A stretch of DNA of 43,648 nt, taken from the NCBI GenBank assembly GCA_013297875.1, contig JAAFIW010000032.1, positions 1-43,648 of the forward strand, written 5' to 3'. Shown here piece by piece: positions 26,718 through 34,481 of this stretch (positions are counted from its first letter, which is position 1; each line of letters starts with the position of its first letter). A model generated the notes under the pieces. The model did no database searches. It was not told the origin of the DNA and saw only the letters and a program-made list of their open reading frames with translations. Source of the stretch: Comamonadaceae bacterium (GTDB taxonomy: Bacteria > Pseudomonadota > Gammaproteobacteria > Burkholderiales > Burkholderiaceae_C). The position numbers and the translations under genes were made by a program.

Positions 26718-27909
26718 TTGACGTGGCTGTGCGCCAACCCAAACCACGCTGCACAGCCGCCGCCGCAAACGGGGCCATAGGCAGGGCTTGCATCACCGCA
26801 GCGCATTGCACCAGAGTGGGCTGGCCCGCCAGAAACGCCACCAGCGTGTCGGGCGGCACGCGCTCAAAGAGCTGACAAAAGTAATGCGGTGCACGTGCCC
26901 AGTCGTTCGCCAGCGTGCTGAGAAAAACAGCGTCCATCCATGCCTGCGCGGGCGGCCGCTCAAAGGCGGGTGGCTGCCAGCGGGGCCAGGTGCCGGCGTT
27001 GAGCGCTTGCCGCAGCGATTCAGCCAGGCGCTGGGCGTGCGCCAGGCTGTCCAGAAACGCGTAGCCGGTGGACGGCCGCAGGGTTCCACCGCCGCGGCCC
27101 AGCGCCGTAATGCCGGGTCGGGTGCTGGCCGGTGGCGACGCTGACAGATCCAGCACGCCCTGCTCCCGGTACACCACGGTGTAGGGCTTGGCCCCCAGGC
27201 GCTGCGCCAGCTGCGTTTGCAGCTCCTGCGTGAAGTCGGGCTGCCAACTGGCAGGTGACACCCAGGTGGTTTCCACCAGGGCCTGGCGGGGGCCGTAGGG
27301 CAGCACATACCAAAAATGCAGGCCTTGTGCATGCGGCTCAAAGGCCATCAGCTGCACCGTGCTGGCATCGAATGCATCGTGCTGCGTGTGCACCTCCCAG
27401 CCGGCAAACTGCTGTACCAACGTCCCGGTGGCGGTTTGACCATGCGGCGCGGGTCGGGCGTCAAACACATGCCGCGCACCCACGGTCTGGCTGTTGGCCA
27501 GGGTGATGTGCAGTGCGGCGTCACCCGTGCGGATGCTGCTGAGCTGCGTACCCAGCCGCAGCTGCACATGGGTGGTTTTGCCTATGCTGTGCTGCGCGGC
27601 TTGGTAGAACGCGTCGGCATCCAGTGTGGCGTAGCAGTAGCGGCTGGACGGATGACAACTGTTGCGGCCCGACATACCCACAGACCACCGGCTCCAGCGG
27701 GCGCGCTCCAGGTGCTGGTAGCGGTGCGTCTGGCCCACGGTTTCGCGCCAATAGCTCCAGGTGCGGTCACGCGTGTAGCGCGTGCGCTGCTCCAGCACCA
27801 AGACCGACAGGTGTGCAAATTCCGGTGCAGCCAACTCTGCTGCCAAGGCCAAACCGCTGAGGCCACCGCCCACGATGACGATATCCCACAAGCCCGTGGC
27901 CGACTTCAT
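26710..27909 (-). CDS. crtY: Lycopene beta-cyclase
   Basis: A 399-residue flavoprotein converting lycopene to beta-carotene. The N-terminal FAD motif is 'WDIVIVGGGLSGLALAAEL'. Family features follow: 'TWSYWRETVGQTHRYQHLERARWSRWSV', 'YATLDADAFYQAA', 'FDARPAP' (the FDxRP-like cyclase motif) and 'LGRGGGTLRPSTGYAFLDSLAHAQRLAESL'. The ATG at 27909 lies two bases after the crtB stop; upstream in-frame sequence belongs to crtB in another frame. Length is typical of proteobacterial CrtY. Confidence 0.95.
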   Translation of the reverse strand: MKSATGLWDIVIVGGGLSGLALAAELAAPEFAHLSVLVLEQRTRYTRDRTWSYWRETVGQTHRYQHLERARWSRWSVGMSGRNSCHPSSRYCYATLDADAFYQAAQHSIGKTTHVQLRLGTQLSSIRTGDAALHITLANSQTVGARHVFDARPAPHGQTATGTLVQQFAGWEVHTQHDAFDASTVQLMAFEPHAQGLHFWYVLPYGPRQALVETTWVSPASWQPDFTQELQTQLAQRLGAKPYTVVYREQGVLDLSASPPASTRPGITALGRGGGTLRPSTGYAFLDSLAHAQRLAESLRQALNAGTWPRWQPPAFERPPAQAWMDAVFLSTLANDWARAPHYFCQLFERVPPDTLVAFLAGQPTLVQCAAVMQALPMAPFAAAAVQRGLGWRTATSNG

Positions 27910-27911
27910 GA

Positions 27912-28814
27912 CTACACCGGAAAACCGGGCGTGTCGGCCAGATGCGCCAGATCGCTGCGCCACACGTTGCGTCCTGACGGGCGGGGTGGGCGAACAGGTG
28001 CCAGAAGCATGCGGGCAATTAACCACAGCTTGTAGGGTGTGCTCAGCGAGCAACGCCCTTCCCAAAACAGCTCGGGGCCACGCTTGACGATCTGGTGGCC
28101 AATCGACTGGTACAGCAGTGTTGCCAGGCGGATGGCGCGCTGGTTTGACGCTTCAATCGCGCCGATACCCGCATGGGCATGCGCGTAAAAATCATCCGCA
28201 AGCGTGAGCAGCCGCTCAATGGCGGCAAAGGCCTGCAAACGTTCATGCGCATTGTTGGGTGCGGCCATCAGGCGTGCGCTGACGCCCCATTGCGCCGGTA
28301 TGTAGCAGCGCCCGCGCTGGGCGTCTTCCACCACGTCGCGGGCGATGTTGGTCAGTTGCATGGCTACCCCCAAGGCAATGGCATATTCGTCGGCGCTGGC
28401 TGGTGCACCCAGCACGGGCCGCATCATCTGCCCCACGGTGCCCGCAACGCCGTAGGCAAAACGCAGCAGTTGCTGTTGTGTCTGTATGGTGCGCGGCCCG
28501 GCGTCTGCCTGCAAGCTGTCCATGAAGTGAAACAGCACCGCCCGCGGCACCTCGTGCGAGCGCAACATGCGACCTGTGATGCTGGCCAGGGTGGCTGGCG
28601 CGTCGGCAACTGGGTTGAGAACCTGGCTGCGCAAATCGGCCAGGCTGGCCAAACGATCCTGCAAACTGCCTAGTGCGTCTTCGTCGGCATAGTCGTCGGC
28701 GGTGCGGGCAAAGGCATACAGCAAAGCCGCATCGCTTCGGGCATCAGGCGACAAAAACCGCGCTGCCCATGAAAACGACTTGGCGTGGTGATTCATGATG
28801 GCCTGCGGGCGCAT
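27912..28814 (-). CDS. crtB: Phytoene synthase
   Basis: A 300-residue enzyme condensing two geranylgeranyl diphosphates. It has the two Asp-rich metal sites: 'YAFARTADDYADEDA' and 'QLTNIARDVVEDAQRGRCYIP'. It opens 'HHAKSFSWAARFLSPDARSDAALLYAF'. I chose ATG 28814, which has GAGG nine bases upstream; ATG 28829 and a TTG at 28853 overlapping crtI are alternatives. It follows crtI in the same transcript. Confidence 0.94.
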   Translation of the reverse strand: MRPQAIMNHHAKSFSWAARFLSPDARSDAALLYAFARTADDYADEDALGSLQDRLASLADLRSQVLNPVADAPATLASITGRMLRSHEVPRAVLFHFMDSLQADAGPRTIQTQQQLLRFAYGVAGTVGQMMRPVLGAPASADEYAIALGVAMQLTNIARDVVEDAQRGRCYIPAQWGVSARLMAAPNNAHERLQAFAAIERLLTLADDFYAHAHAGIGAIEASNQRAIRLATLLYQSIGHQIVKRGPELFWEGRCSLSTPYKLWLIARMLLAPVRPPRPSGRNVWRSDLAHLADTPGFPV

Positions 28815-28836
28815 GTTGTCTGACCTCATCCTAGGA

Positions 28837-30330
28837 TCATTGCACTGTTCCAAAAATCAGCCGCTCCACCACCTTGGCAGATGTGACCACGCCCGGAACG
28901 CCCGCGCCCGGATGGGTTCCCGCGCCCACGAAATACAGGTTCGGCAGGTCTGCCGAACGGTTGGGAAAGCGAAACCCGGCCGATTGGGTCAGCTTGGGGG
29001 TGATGGAAAAGCCGGAGCCCAGGGGCGACAGCAACGCGTCGGCGAAATACTTCGGCGTCACCCAGTGCTCATGCACGATGCATTCGGAAAGGCCCGGCAG
29101 CACCCGGCGCGTCAGCTCAGCCTGCAACAGGGCCTTGAAGGGCGCTGATTGGGTTTCCCAGTTGATAGGGGCTGACAAGTTGGGCACGGGCACCAGCGCA
29201 TAAAAGCTGTCATGCCCCGCTGGGGCGTACTGCGCATCGGTGGCGGTGGGGCGGTGCAGGTAAATGCTCAAGTCGTCGGTGAGCTGGCCAGTTTCAAAAA
29301 TCTTGTGTAGCACCTCGCGGTAGCCCTTACCAAACAAGATCGTGTGGTGCGCCAAGTCCGTGTACTGGCGACGGGTGCTGAAATACCAGACGAAAAGACC
29401 CATCGAGTACTGCTTGCTGGCAACCTGCCGGGGTCTTTTGAGCGCAGAGGGCATCAGCTTGGCCAGCGTGTGCCCGGCGTCGGCATTGCTCACCACCAGG
29501 TCGGCCTTCAGCTGCCGCCCATCGGCCAGTTGCACGCCGGTGGCTTGGCCTTGATGCTCTGTGATGCCCTGCACATCGGCCTGCCAAATGAATTGCACGC
29601 CATGCCGCTGGCCCAAGGCCACCAGCGCGTCAATCAAGCGTGCCATACCGCCGCGCGGAAACCAGACGCCCCATTTCCGCTCCAGGAAGTGAATCAGGCT
29701 GTAAATGCTGGTGGTGTCAAACGGATTGCCGCCCACCAACAGCGGCTGGATGCTGAAGGCACGGCGCACCCGCTCGTCTGAAAAGTACCGAGAGGTGAGT
29801 TCATACACCGTGCGGTCGGCTCGCAGCTGCAGCATGGCCGGAAGTGCCTTGAGCATCGACACCCAGCCCAGAAAGGGCTGGGTGCCTAGTTCGACATAGC
29901 CTTTGTTGAACAGTTTTTGCGAATGCGCCAGAAAAGCAGGGTAGGCCAGTGCATCAGCCTGTGAAAACTTAGCGATTTCTGCCTGAATTTGCTCGGTAGT
30001 GCCGCCATAGTCCAGCTGCGTGCCGTCGGCAAAGCGCATTTGGTACCAGGGGGCGACGGGTAGCAGCGTCACATGATCCGCCAGGTTTTCGCCAAACAAG
30101 GTGAACAGCTCTTCAAACAGAATGGGTGCGGTTAACACGGTGGGGCCCGCGTCGTATTGAAAACGCAAGCCCTGTGCGGTGTGCACGAATTCCCGGCCAC
30201 GCCCGCCAGCTGCGTCCAGCCGATCCACCACTGTCACCTGAACGCCGCGGGCCGCCAGGCGCAGGGCAGCGGCCAAGCCGCCAAACCCCGCCCCGATCAC
30301 GATGGCACTGCGCGTGTTATGCGCTGTCAA
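28837..30330 (-). CDS. crtI: Phytoene desaturase (to lycopene)
   Basis: A 497-residue FAD enzyme that desaturates phytoene to lycopene. The N-terminal dinucleotide motif is 'SAIVIGAGFGGLAAALRLAARGVQVTVVDRLDAAGGRGREF', and the C-terminal signature is 'LYFVGAGTHPGAGVPGVVTSAKVVERLI'. Internal 'FQYDAGPTVLT' and 'YPAFLAHSQKLFNKGYVELG' are as in CrtI. The only in-frame start before the FAD motif is TTG at 30330, 15 bases after the rhodopsin stop, with weak Shine-Dalgarno potential. Translation may be coupled to the rhodopsin gene. Confidence 0.95.
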   Translation of the reverse strand: MTAHNTRSAIVIGAGFGGLAAALRLAARGVQVTVVDRLDAAGGRGREFVHTAQGLRFQYDAGPTVLTAPILFEELFTLFGENLADHVTLLPVAPWYQMRFADGTQLDYGGTTEQIQAEIAKFSQADALAYPAFLAHSQKLFNKGYVELGTQPFLGWVSMLKALPAMLQLRADRTVYELTSRYFSDERVRRAFSIQPLLVGGNPFDTTSIYSLIHFLERKWGVWFPRGGMARLIDALVALGQRHGVQFIWQADVQGITEHQGQATGVQLADGRQLKADLVVSNADAGHTLAKLMPSALKRPRQVASKQYSMGLFVWYFSTRRQYTDLAHHTILFGKGYREVLHKIFETGQLTDDLSIYLHRPTATDAQYAPAGHDSFYALVPVPNLSAPINWETQSAPFKALLQAELTRRVLPGLSECIVHEHWVTPKYFADALLSPLGSGFSITPKLTQSAGFRFPNRSADLPNLYFVGAGTHPGAGVPGVVTSAKVVERLIFGTVQ

Positions 30331-30345
30331 GTAACACGCTCGTCA

Positions 30346-31092
30346 TCACAGCTGCGCCATCGCTTCGCGGATTTTCTGCTCGCGAACCACCTGCTGAATG
30401 GTGTAGATGGCCACCATGCCAAAGCCGACTTTGTTGAACAAGTCAGCAAAGTTGTAAATCAATTCGCGGGCCACGCGCACATCTGGCGAGTTGGAGATCA
30501 GGGTAATGAGGAAGCCCAAAGGGTAAATGGCCCAGCCAAACACAATGAACAGCTTCAAGCGGCTCAGTCCAATCTTGACCGGGGCCAGCTTGTTTGCGGC
30601 GGCATTGGTCACCGCTGTATACAACACAAAGATAATGAACAACCACGCCAGGCAGCCAACACCAAACAAAGCCCAGCCTGCTACTGTGGCACCTCTGGCT
30701 GCGTTAATCGATGTTTCGCCAGCAAAACCAAACAGAATCATCATCACGTCAGCCACGATCACCAGCAGCGCAACGGCGGTGGCATCTTCTCCGCCCAACA
30801 TTTGCGGGAATTTCAGCACCAGCAGCGGCGTCGTCACCAGCCAGTCGATATAGCGCAAAACGGTCGGGTACTCGCCTTTGGACAAGGCATCGGTGCCGAT
30901 GCCGTATTTGTAGTTGATGAAGGCATACATCAAAGCCGCCATAAAACAGTACACCGCTGAAGTCGCGGCATTGGACTGGCTGTCAAGCGGCAAGCTGTTT
31001 TTGATCAACGCAAAGTACAGCGTGCCACCGGCCATACCTAAGAATCCCATTAAAAATGAGAATTGAGTGGCCATGATCAGATCGAATTGCAT
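30346..31092 (-). CDS. Microbial (type I) rhodopsin with DTK motif
   Basis: A 248-residue seven-helix retinal protein related to proteorhodopsin. Helix C reads RYIDWLVTTPLLVLK: Arg80, proton acceptor Asp83, Thr87, and Lys94 at the proton-donor position (Asp96 in bacteriorhodopsin, Glu108 in proteorhodopsin). Leu91 at the tuning site predicts green absorption. Helix F has GWAIYPLGF, and helix G carries Asp217 and the retinal Lys221 in 'FADLFNKVGFG'. The helix B His of proteorhodopsins (His75) is not present by eye. A DTK motif is known from Exiguobacterium rhodopsin, an outward proton pump. A good AAGGAA precedes the ATG. The retinal genes follow immediately. Confidence 0.96.
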   Translation of the reverse strand: MQFDLIMATQFSFLMGFLGMAGGTLYFALIKNSLPLDSQSNAATSAVYCFMAALMYAFINYKYGIGTDALSKGEYPTVLRYIDWLVTTPLLVLKFPQMLGGEDATAVALLVIVADVMMILFGFAGETSINAARGATVAGWALFGVGCLAWLFIIFVLYTAVTNAAANKLAPVKIGLSRLKLFIVFGWAIYPLGFLITLISNSPDVRVARELIYNFADLFNKVGFGMVAIYTIQQVVREQKIREAMAQL

Positions 31093-31153
31093 GATATTTC
31101 CTTACTTTGTGTTGTGACGAAAAAGAAACGCTGAGGTATTTAAAACGAACGGT

Positions 31154-31753
31154 CTACAAATTGTTGTACCGGGCGCCAAACTTGTCTGCCGTGTTGCGGT
31201 CGGCATAAATGGCAATAATTTTCTTGATACCTGTCATGGTATTGAAAATGTCATCTTTGGTTTTGCATGCCTGGATTTTTGAAATGACCGGCGCTGCATC
31301 TGCGCCCAACACGGCGGTCACATCGCGCACCATATTGGATTTGATCATTTCCAGCTCTGGCGAGTGGCTCTGGTTTTGATTGAACCCGGAGGCCGCCGGC
31401 GGCTGGGGTGCATACTGCGGTGGCGCAGGTGCATATTGCTGTGGTGCGGGTGGTGCCGGGTTGTAAGTGGGGGCCGGAGCGTAGTTGGGTGCGCTGGCAC
31501 CATTGCCCACGCGCGCGCCAGCGATATCGACTACATTGGCTGCCACGCCAGCCACTTCCAGGAAACCCTGCTCCTGCAAACCCTGCAGCACAGCCTGCAT
31601 GGACGGCAATTGCGGGTTGCGCGCAGCCAGTTGATCGGCTGAAGACTGGCCATCAACCACCAGCAGGTAGCTCATCATGCGAAGGGGCAGACCGGTTGTT
31701 TTGAAAGCAACCTCGTCAATTCCCTTGAAAGTCTTTCGATAGATATTTGACAT
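31154..31753 (-). CDS. Small two-domain protein C of the rhodopsin operon (VDG domain, helical C terminus)
   Basis: A 199-residue soluble protein of unknown function. The N-terminal part (residues 8-65) reads KTFKGIDEV...TGLPLRMMSYLLVVDG then 'QAVLQGLQEQGFLEV', a small helical, winged-helix-like pattern with Asp34-Gly35. A Pro/Tyr/Gln-rich linker (about 80-125, repeats of YAPAP and PPQYA) leads to a C-terminal helical domain (130-199, SPELEMIKSNMVRDVTAVLGAD...KFGARYNNL). The N-terminal pattern recurs in the two genes upstream. A strong TAGGAG precedes the ATG. It lies 61 bp before the rhodopsin gene. No signal peptide or membrane segment. Confidence 0.85.
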   Translation of the reverse strand: MSNIYRKTFKGIDEVAFKTTGLPLRMMSYLLVVDGQSSADQLAARNPQLPSMQAVLQGLQEQGFLEVAGVAANVVDIAGARVGNGASAPNYAPAPTYNPAPPAPQQYAPAPPQYAPQPPAASGFNQNQSHSPELEMIKSNMVRDVTAVLGADAAPVISKIQACKTKDDIFNTMTGIKKIIAIYADRNTADKFGARYNNL

Positions 31754-31775
31754 GTGATACTCCTAAAGCATTAGC

Positions 31776-32132
31776 TTAATTACCAGTGTCCAACGGTGAA
31801 AAGCCCGAGCCCCGGCTCAACGCGTCAATCCGTGGCAGCCTGGATGCACTCAGCCCGCTATTGGCGCTGGCCTGAAATGCACTGACTACAACTTCTGATA
31901 CCCGGCCCACACGGCGCACAAGTTCCAGTTGCTCCAATATTTCAAACGTGTCTTCCAGTGGTGCGAAGGCCAGCAGAAAAGGCACATATTGAGCGACAGG
32001 ACATATGCCGTCAACCAGGGTTAATATCGTTTTTTGTTGAAGGGAAATAGGCGCCCCGCCACCGCGCAGTACCGCAAAGCCTTTTGCGGTGACTTCAAAC
32101 ACCACGTCGCTATTGTTTTTTGTGTGATTCAT
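31776..32132 (-). CDS. Small single-domain protein B of the rhodopsin operon (VDG domain)
   Basis: A 118-residue soluble protein of unknown function. It holds mainly the N-terminal type of domain found in its two neighbours: 'GGAPISLQQKTILTLVDG' (Asp41-Gly42) followed by 'FEILEQLELVRRVGRVSEV', then a short Ser-rich tail with 'SRLPRIDALSRGSG'. It lacks the C-terminal helical domain of A and C. No Shine-Dalgarno sequence is visible before the ATG, which lies 15 bases after the stop of gene A, so it may rely on translational coupling. Confidence 0.8.
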   Translation of the reverse strand: MNHTKNNSDVVFEVTAKGFAVLRGGGAPISLQQKTILTLVDGICPVAQYVPFLLAFAPLEDTFEILEQLELVRRVGRVSEVVVSAFQASANSGLSASRLPRIDALSRGSGFSPLDTGN

Positions 32133-32147
32133 GCGCAGGCCAACCGT

Positions 32148-32762
32148 CTACAAATGCTCCCGCAGGAGTTGTTTGATGTAGGCCAGATGGCCTTGCGCCG
32201 GCGGTAAATGTGAGATGAGTTGCTCGTATCCACCCAGCGTCACCGCCAGTTGCTCCAATGTGGTCAAGGATTCAAGCTCCTTGAGCACAACAAAAGCGTG
32301 TTCGGGCGCATGGATGAGCACAAAGTCAGACATCTGCTGGACTGCTGTGAACAGGGCCTGTGCCTGAGCCTGCCCTGTTGCCGCGGTGTGGCTGCGGGTG
32401 GTATTTCCAGCGGTTTGGGTGGCTTCAAACCGAGTAGACGCAAAGGCAGCAGGCGTGCTGGACAGCCGCTCCCATGCCCGGGTGTTAAGCCATCCGCTTT
32501 TGGCATCTTCGTGGCTGGCGGGGGTAGGCGCGACGGGCGCAGCGGCAGGCAGGGGTTGCGCCTGGGGATGTATCAGGCCAGCCATGTCCAGCGACTTCAG
32601 AATGCCCTGCACGTCACCAAACGCTTTCAGGCTATTGCTGTACACGTCCAGGCTGGTTTTGCCGTCGATCACCTTGAGCAGCGAACGCAGCTTACGCGGA
32701 ATGGCTGAATCTTGGCGATAAGCCGCTAGCTGCCCTTCAGGTGTGCGAACGTAGATGACCAT
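32148..32762 (-). CDS. Small two-domain protein A, first gene of the rhodopsin operon (VDG domain)
   Basis: A 204-residue soluble protein of unknown function. The N-terminal domain (about 1-66) has 'AIPRKLRSLLKVIDG' with Asp33-Gly34, then 'DVQGILKSLDMAGLI'. An Ala/Pro-rich linker (67-85) and a longer low-complexity region lead to a C-terminal helical domain (about 130-204, QAQALFTAVQQMSDFVLIHAPEHAFVVL...). Design and spacing match protein C. The start has GGAAA upstream. It is the first gene after the operon promoter. Cytosolic by composition. Confidence 0.82.
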   Translation of the reverse strand: MVIYVRTPEGQLAAYRQDSAIPRKLRSLLKVIDGKTSLDVYSNSLKAFGDVQGILKSLDMAGLIHPQAQPLPAAAPVAPTPASHEDAKSGWLNTRAWERLSSTPAAFASTRFEATQTAGNTTRSHTAATGQAQAQALFTAVQQMSDFVLIHAPEHAFVVLKELESLTTLEQLAVTLGGYEQLISHLPPAQGHLAYIKQLLREHL

Positions 32763-32870
32763 ATTTATTTCCGGGTTAAACCGATTTTTTCACCACCTAA
32801 TCGCTTCAAAAAGTAACTAAATTAGTTAATTAATGCATTTCGTTGCATTTTGTCGCTTAAATACATCGTA

Positions 32871-32898
32871 ACTATACCTACTGCTGAAGATTTGTATA
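32871..32898 (-). promoter_or_regulatory. Candidate promoter of the rhodopsin operon
   Basis: On the minus strand: -35 TATACA (32893-32898), 16-bp spacer, -10 TATAGT (32871-32876), about 108 bases before the first ATG. The -35 is part of a perfect palindrome TGTATACA (32893-32900). Downstream, a tandem 10-bp repeat (TGCATTTCGT/TGCATTTTGT on the plus strand, 32834-32853) and a 13-bp AT palindrome (32815-32827) lie in the leader. Confidence 0.55.
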
Positions 32899-32932
32899 CA
32901 GCGTGAGGTCAGTTGCCCACCACTGTTGTGTT

Positions 32933-33598
32933 TCAGTTTGTAAAAGTGTCAAACTTCACACCACAATAATCTGCGGTGTTGGCGTGGCCCGGTGTTGGCT
33001 TGGCCATTACCTGTGCAAACAGTGCGCTGGTAGCCCAGCCCGCCAGCCATTGCCGGGTGTGCGACCACTGAGATAGCTCAAACCACGTTGAATCCACCGC
33101 CGCGAACTGGCGGATAAATGGAAACAACGCGACATCTGCAAGGCAGGGTTGTGATCCACCCAGGAATGCCTGGTGTTTCAACCGATCTTCAAGCGGCGCG
33201 ACCAGCACCTGCACAGCCTGCTCGCGGTAGTGGCTGGCGCTGTGCTGCGGATGGCGTTGGGCGTATTTGTAGCGATCCAGCCAGTGCTTGAAGGGGCCGT
33301 CATTTGTATCGATCAAGTCATCGTTGGGGCTTGTGCGCAGCCAGGCTTGCGGGTCGTGTTGGCGTAGCGCCCATTTCATGATGTCAAGGCTTTGCTCGAT
33401 CACCTGGCCGTCTGGCAGGCGCAGCACGGGCACCGTGCCTTTGGGCGACAGGTTCAGCAAGGCCTGAGGCTTGTCGCGCAGCGCCACCTCATGCACCAGC
33501 ACCGCCACACCGGCCTGGGCAATGGCCAGTCGGGCGCGAATCGCGTAGGGGCAGCGCCGGAAGCTGTAGAGAAGTGGCAGAGCGTGGGTGTCGTGCAT
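32933..33598 (-). CDS. Glutathione S-transferase family protein
   Basis: A 221-residue GST. The N-terminal thioredoxin-like domain opens 'ALPLLYSFRRCPYAIRARLAIAQAGV' with a CPYA motif carrying a potential catalytic Cys, then 'LSPKGTVPVLRLPDGQVIEQSLDIMKWA' with the cis-Pro and glutathione-binding Ser. The C-terminal half is helical, with 'LADVALFPFIRQFA'. The CPYA form suggests a glutaredoxin-like or lyase activity. It lies upstream of the rhodopsin operon in the same direction, with 170 bp and a promoter between them. Confidence 0.92.
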   Translation of the reverse strand: MHDTHALPLLYSFRRCPYAIRARLAIAQAGVAVLVHEVALRDKPQALLNLSPKGTVPVLRLPDGQVIEQSLDIMKWALRQHDPQAWLRTSPNDDLIDTNDGPFKHWLDRYKYAQRHPQHSASHYREQAVQVLVAPLEDRLKHQAFLGGSQPCLADVALFPFIRQFAAVDSTWFELSQWSHTRQWLAGWATSALFAQVMAKPTPGHANTADYCGVKFDTFTN

Positions 33599-33638
33599 GC
33601 GAAGATCAGCGCCCGTTGATTATTTGAAGGTGCCAGCC

Positions 33639-33986
33639 GTGGATTTGAAAGTTGCCATTGTGATTTCTGACGAGCAGACCGAAGAGGTGGTGCAGTCAAA
33701 AGGATTTTTAAACCTGGCCAGTGGAGAGATCTACGGCGTGGAGTACCAGGACTGGGACGTGGCCACCCAAGGCCTGCCCTGGGAGCACGACGACTATGAG
33801 TTCACCTGCGGAACTTTGTCCAACCGCGGGAAAGACGTGGAATTTAGGGTCGATGTGAACAAAACCACCGGCAACTACTCGGTCAGCGCCAGCGAGCTGC
33901 TGGAGATCAAGACACGGGCGGCGGCACTGTTCGCCGATGTGGCGGCGGCCGCCACGGCGGCTCTGGCCGCAGGCAAAAAGAGCTGA
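33639..33986 (+). CDS. Hypothetical protein
   Basis: About 115 residues from the GTG at 33639, which has GAAGG nine bases upstream; other starts further up would overlap the divergent GST. The sequence begins VDLKVAIVISDEQTEEVVQSKGFLNLASGEIYGVEYQDWD, has a beta-rich middle and ends in an Ala-rich helix with KKS. No signal peptide or membrane segment. I do not recognise a family. Codon use looks genuine. Confidence 0.65.
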   Translation: MDLKVAIVISDEQTEEVVQSKGFLNLASGEIYGVEYQDWDVATQGLPWEHDDYEFTCGTLSNRGKDVEFRVDVNKTTGNYSVSASELLEIKTRAAALFADVAAAATAALAAGKKS

Positions 33987-34091
33987 TCTGCTCTGTTTTT
34001 CATAGCTGCTCGTGCGTACTGGGTTTGCACGAGAGTCGGATTTAATCAAAAAAGGGCTGCGGGAACCTCTTTCCCTGGCAGCCACTTGGCG

Positions 34092-34403
34092 TCAGGACTT
34101 GGCTTGCTCGGCGTCTTCTGCCTCGCCGTCTTCCTCGGCGGCAAATTCGTCTTCCAGGCTGTCGTCGTCCATCACCGCGATTTCGGCGTATTGCGCTGCC
34201 GACAACTGGTGCCGGTAGGCCAAAAAGGCATGCCGCGCCACGGTTTCCGAGTCACCTTCTTCGTCGGCTGCGGCGGCCGCCATGTGGTGGCGGGCGGCAG
34301 CGGTGAAGTGGTGGGCCGCCATGCGGTGGTAGTCGGCAATGCTTTCAAACTCTTCGTCGTCTTCAATGTCGTCTGTGCTGGGGTCTTGGGTCTGGTCGTT
34401 CAT
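34092..34403 (-). CDS. Acidic, His/Ala-rich hypothetical protein
   Basis: A 103-residue, strongly acidic protein. Residues 20-70 carry a helical heptad-like pattern rich in Ala and His (YHRMAAHHFTAAARHHMAAAA, then ARHAFLAYRHQLSAAQYAEIA). The ends are Asp/Glu-rich. Such His-rich helical repeats occur in small betaproteobacterial proteins of unknown function and may bind metal. The ATG at 34403 follows GCGAGGA. It stands alone beside the WYL regulator gene. Confidence 0.7.
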   Translation of the reverse strand: MNDQTQDPSTDDIEDDEEFESIADYHRMAAHHFTAAARHHMAAAAADEEGDSETVARHAFLAYRHQLSAAQYAEIAVMDDDSLEDEFAAEEDGEAEDAEQAKS

Positions 34404-34481
34404 GGAAATCCTCGCAAGATGGTGGCCACGGCACATGCCGCAGCCCAAGCGTCACCGATGGGTGTGACCTGCGCAAGACAG

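Noticed and set aside
30346-31092. Carotenoid antenna-binding (xanthorhodopsin-type) rhodopsin
   Set aside because: By eye the helix E position that is Gly in antenna-binding forms seems to be a bulky residue (Phe143), and no carotenoid hydroxylase or ketolase is present.
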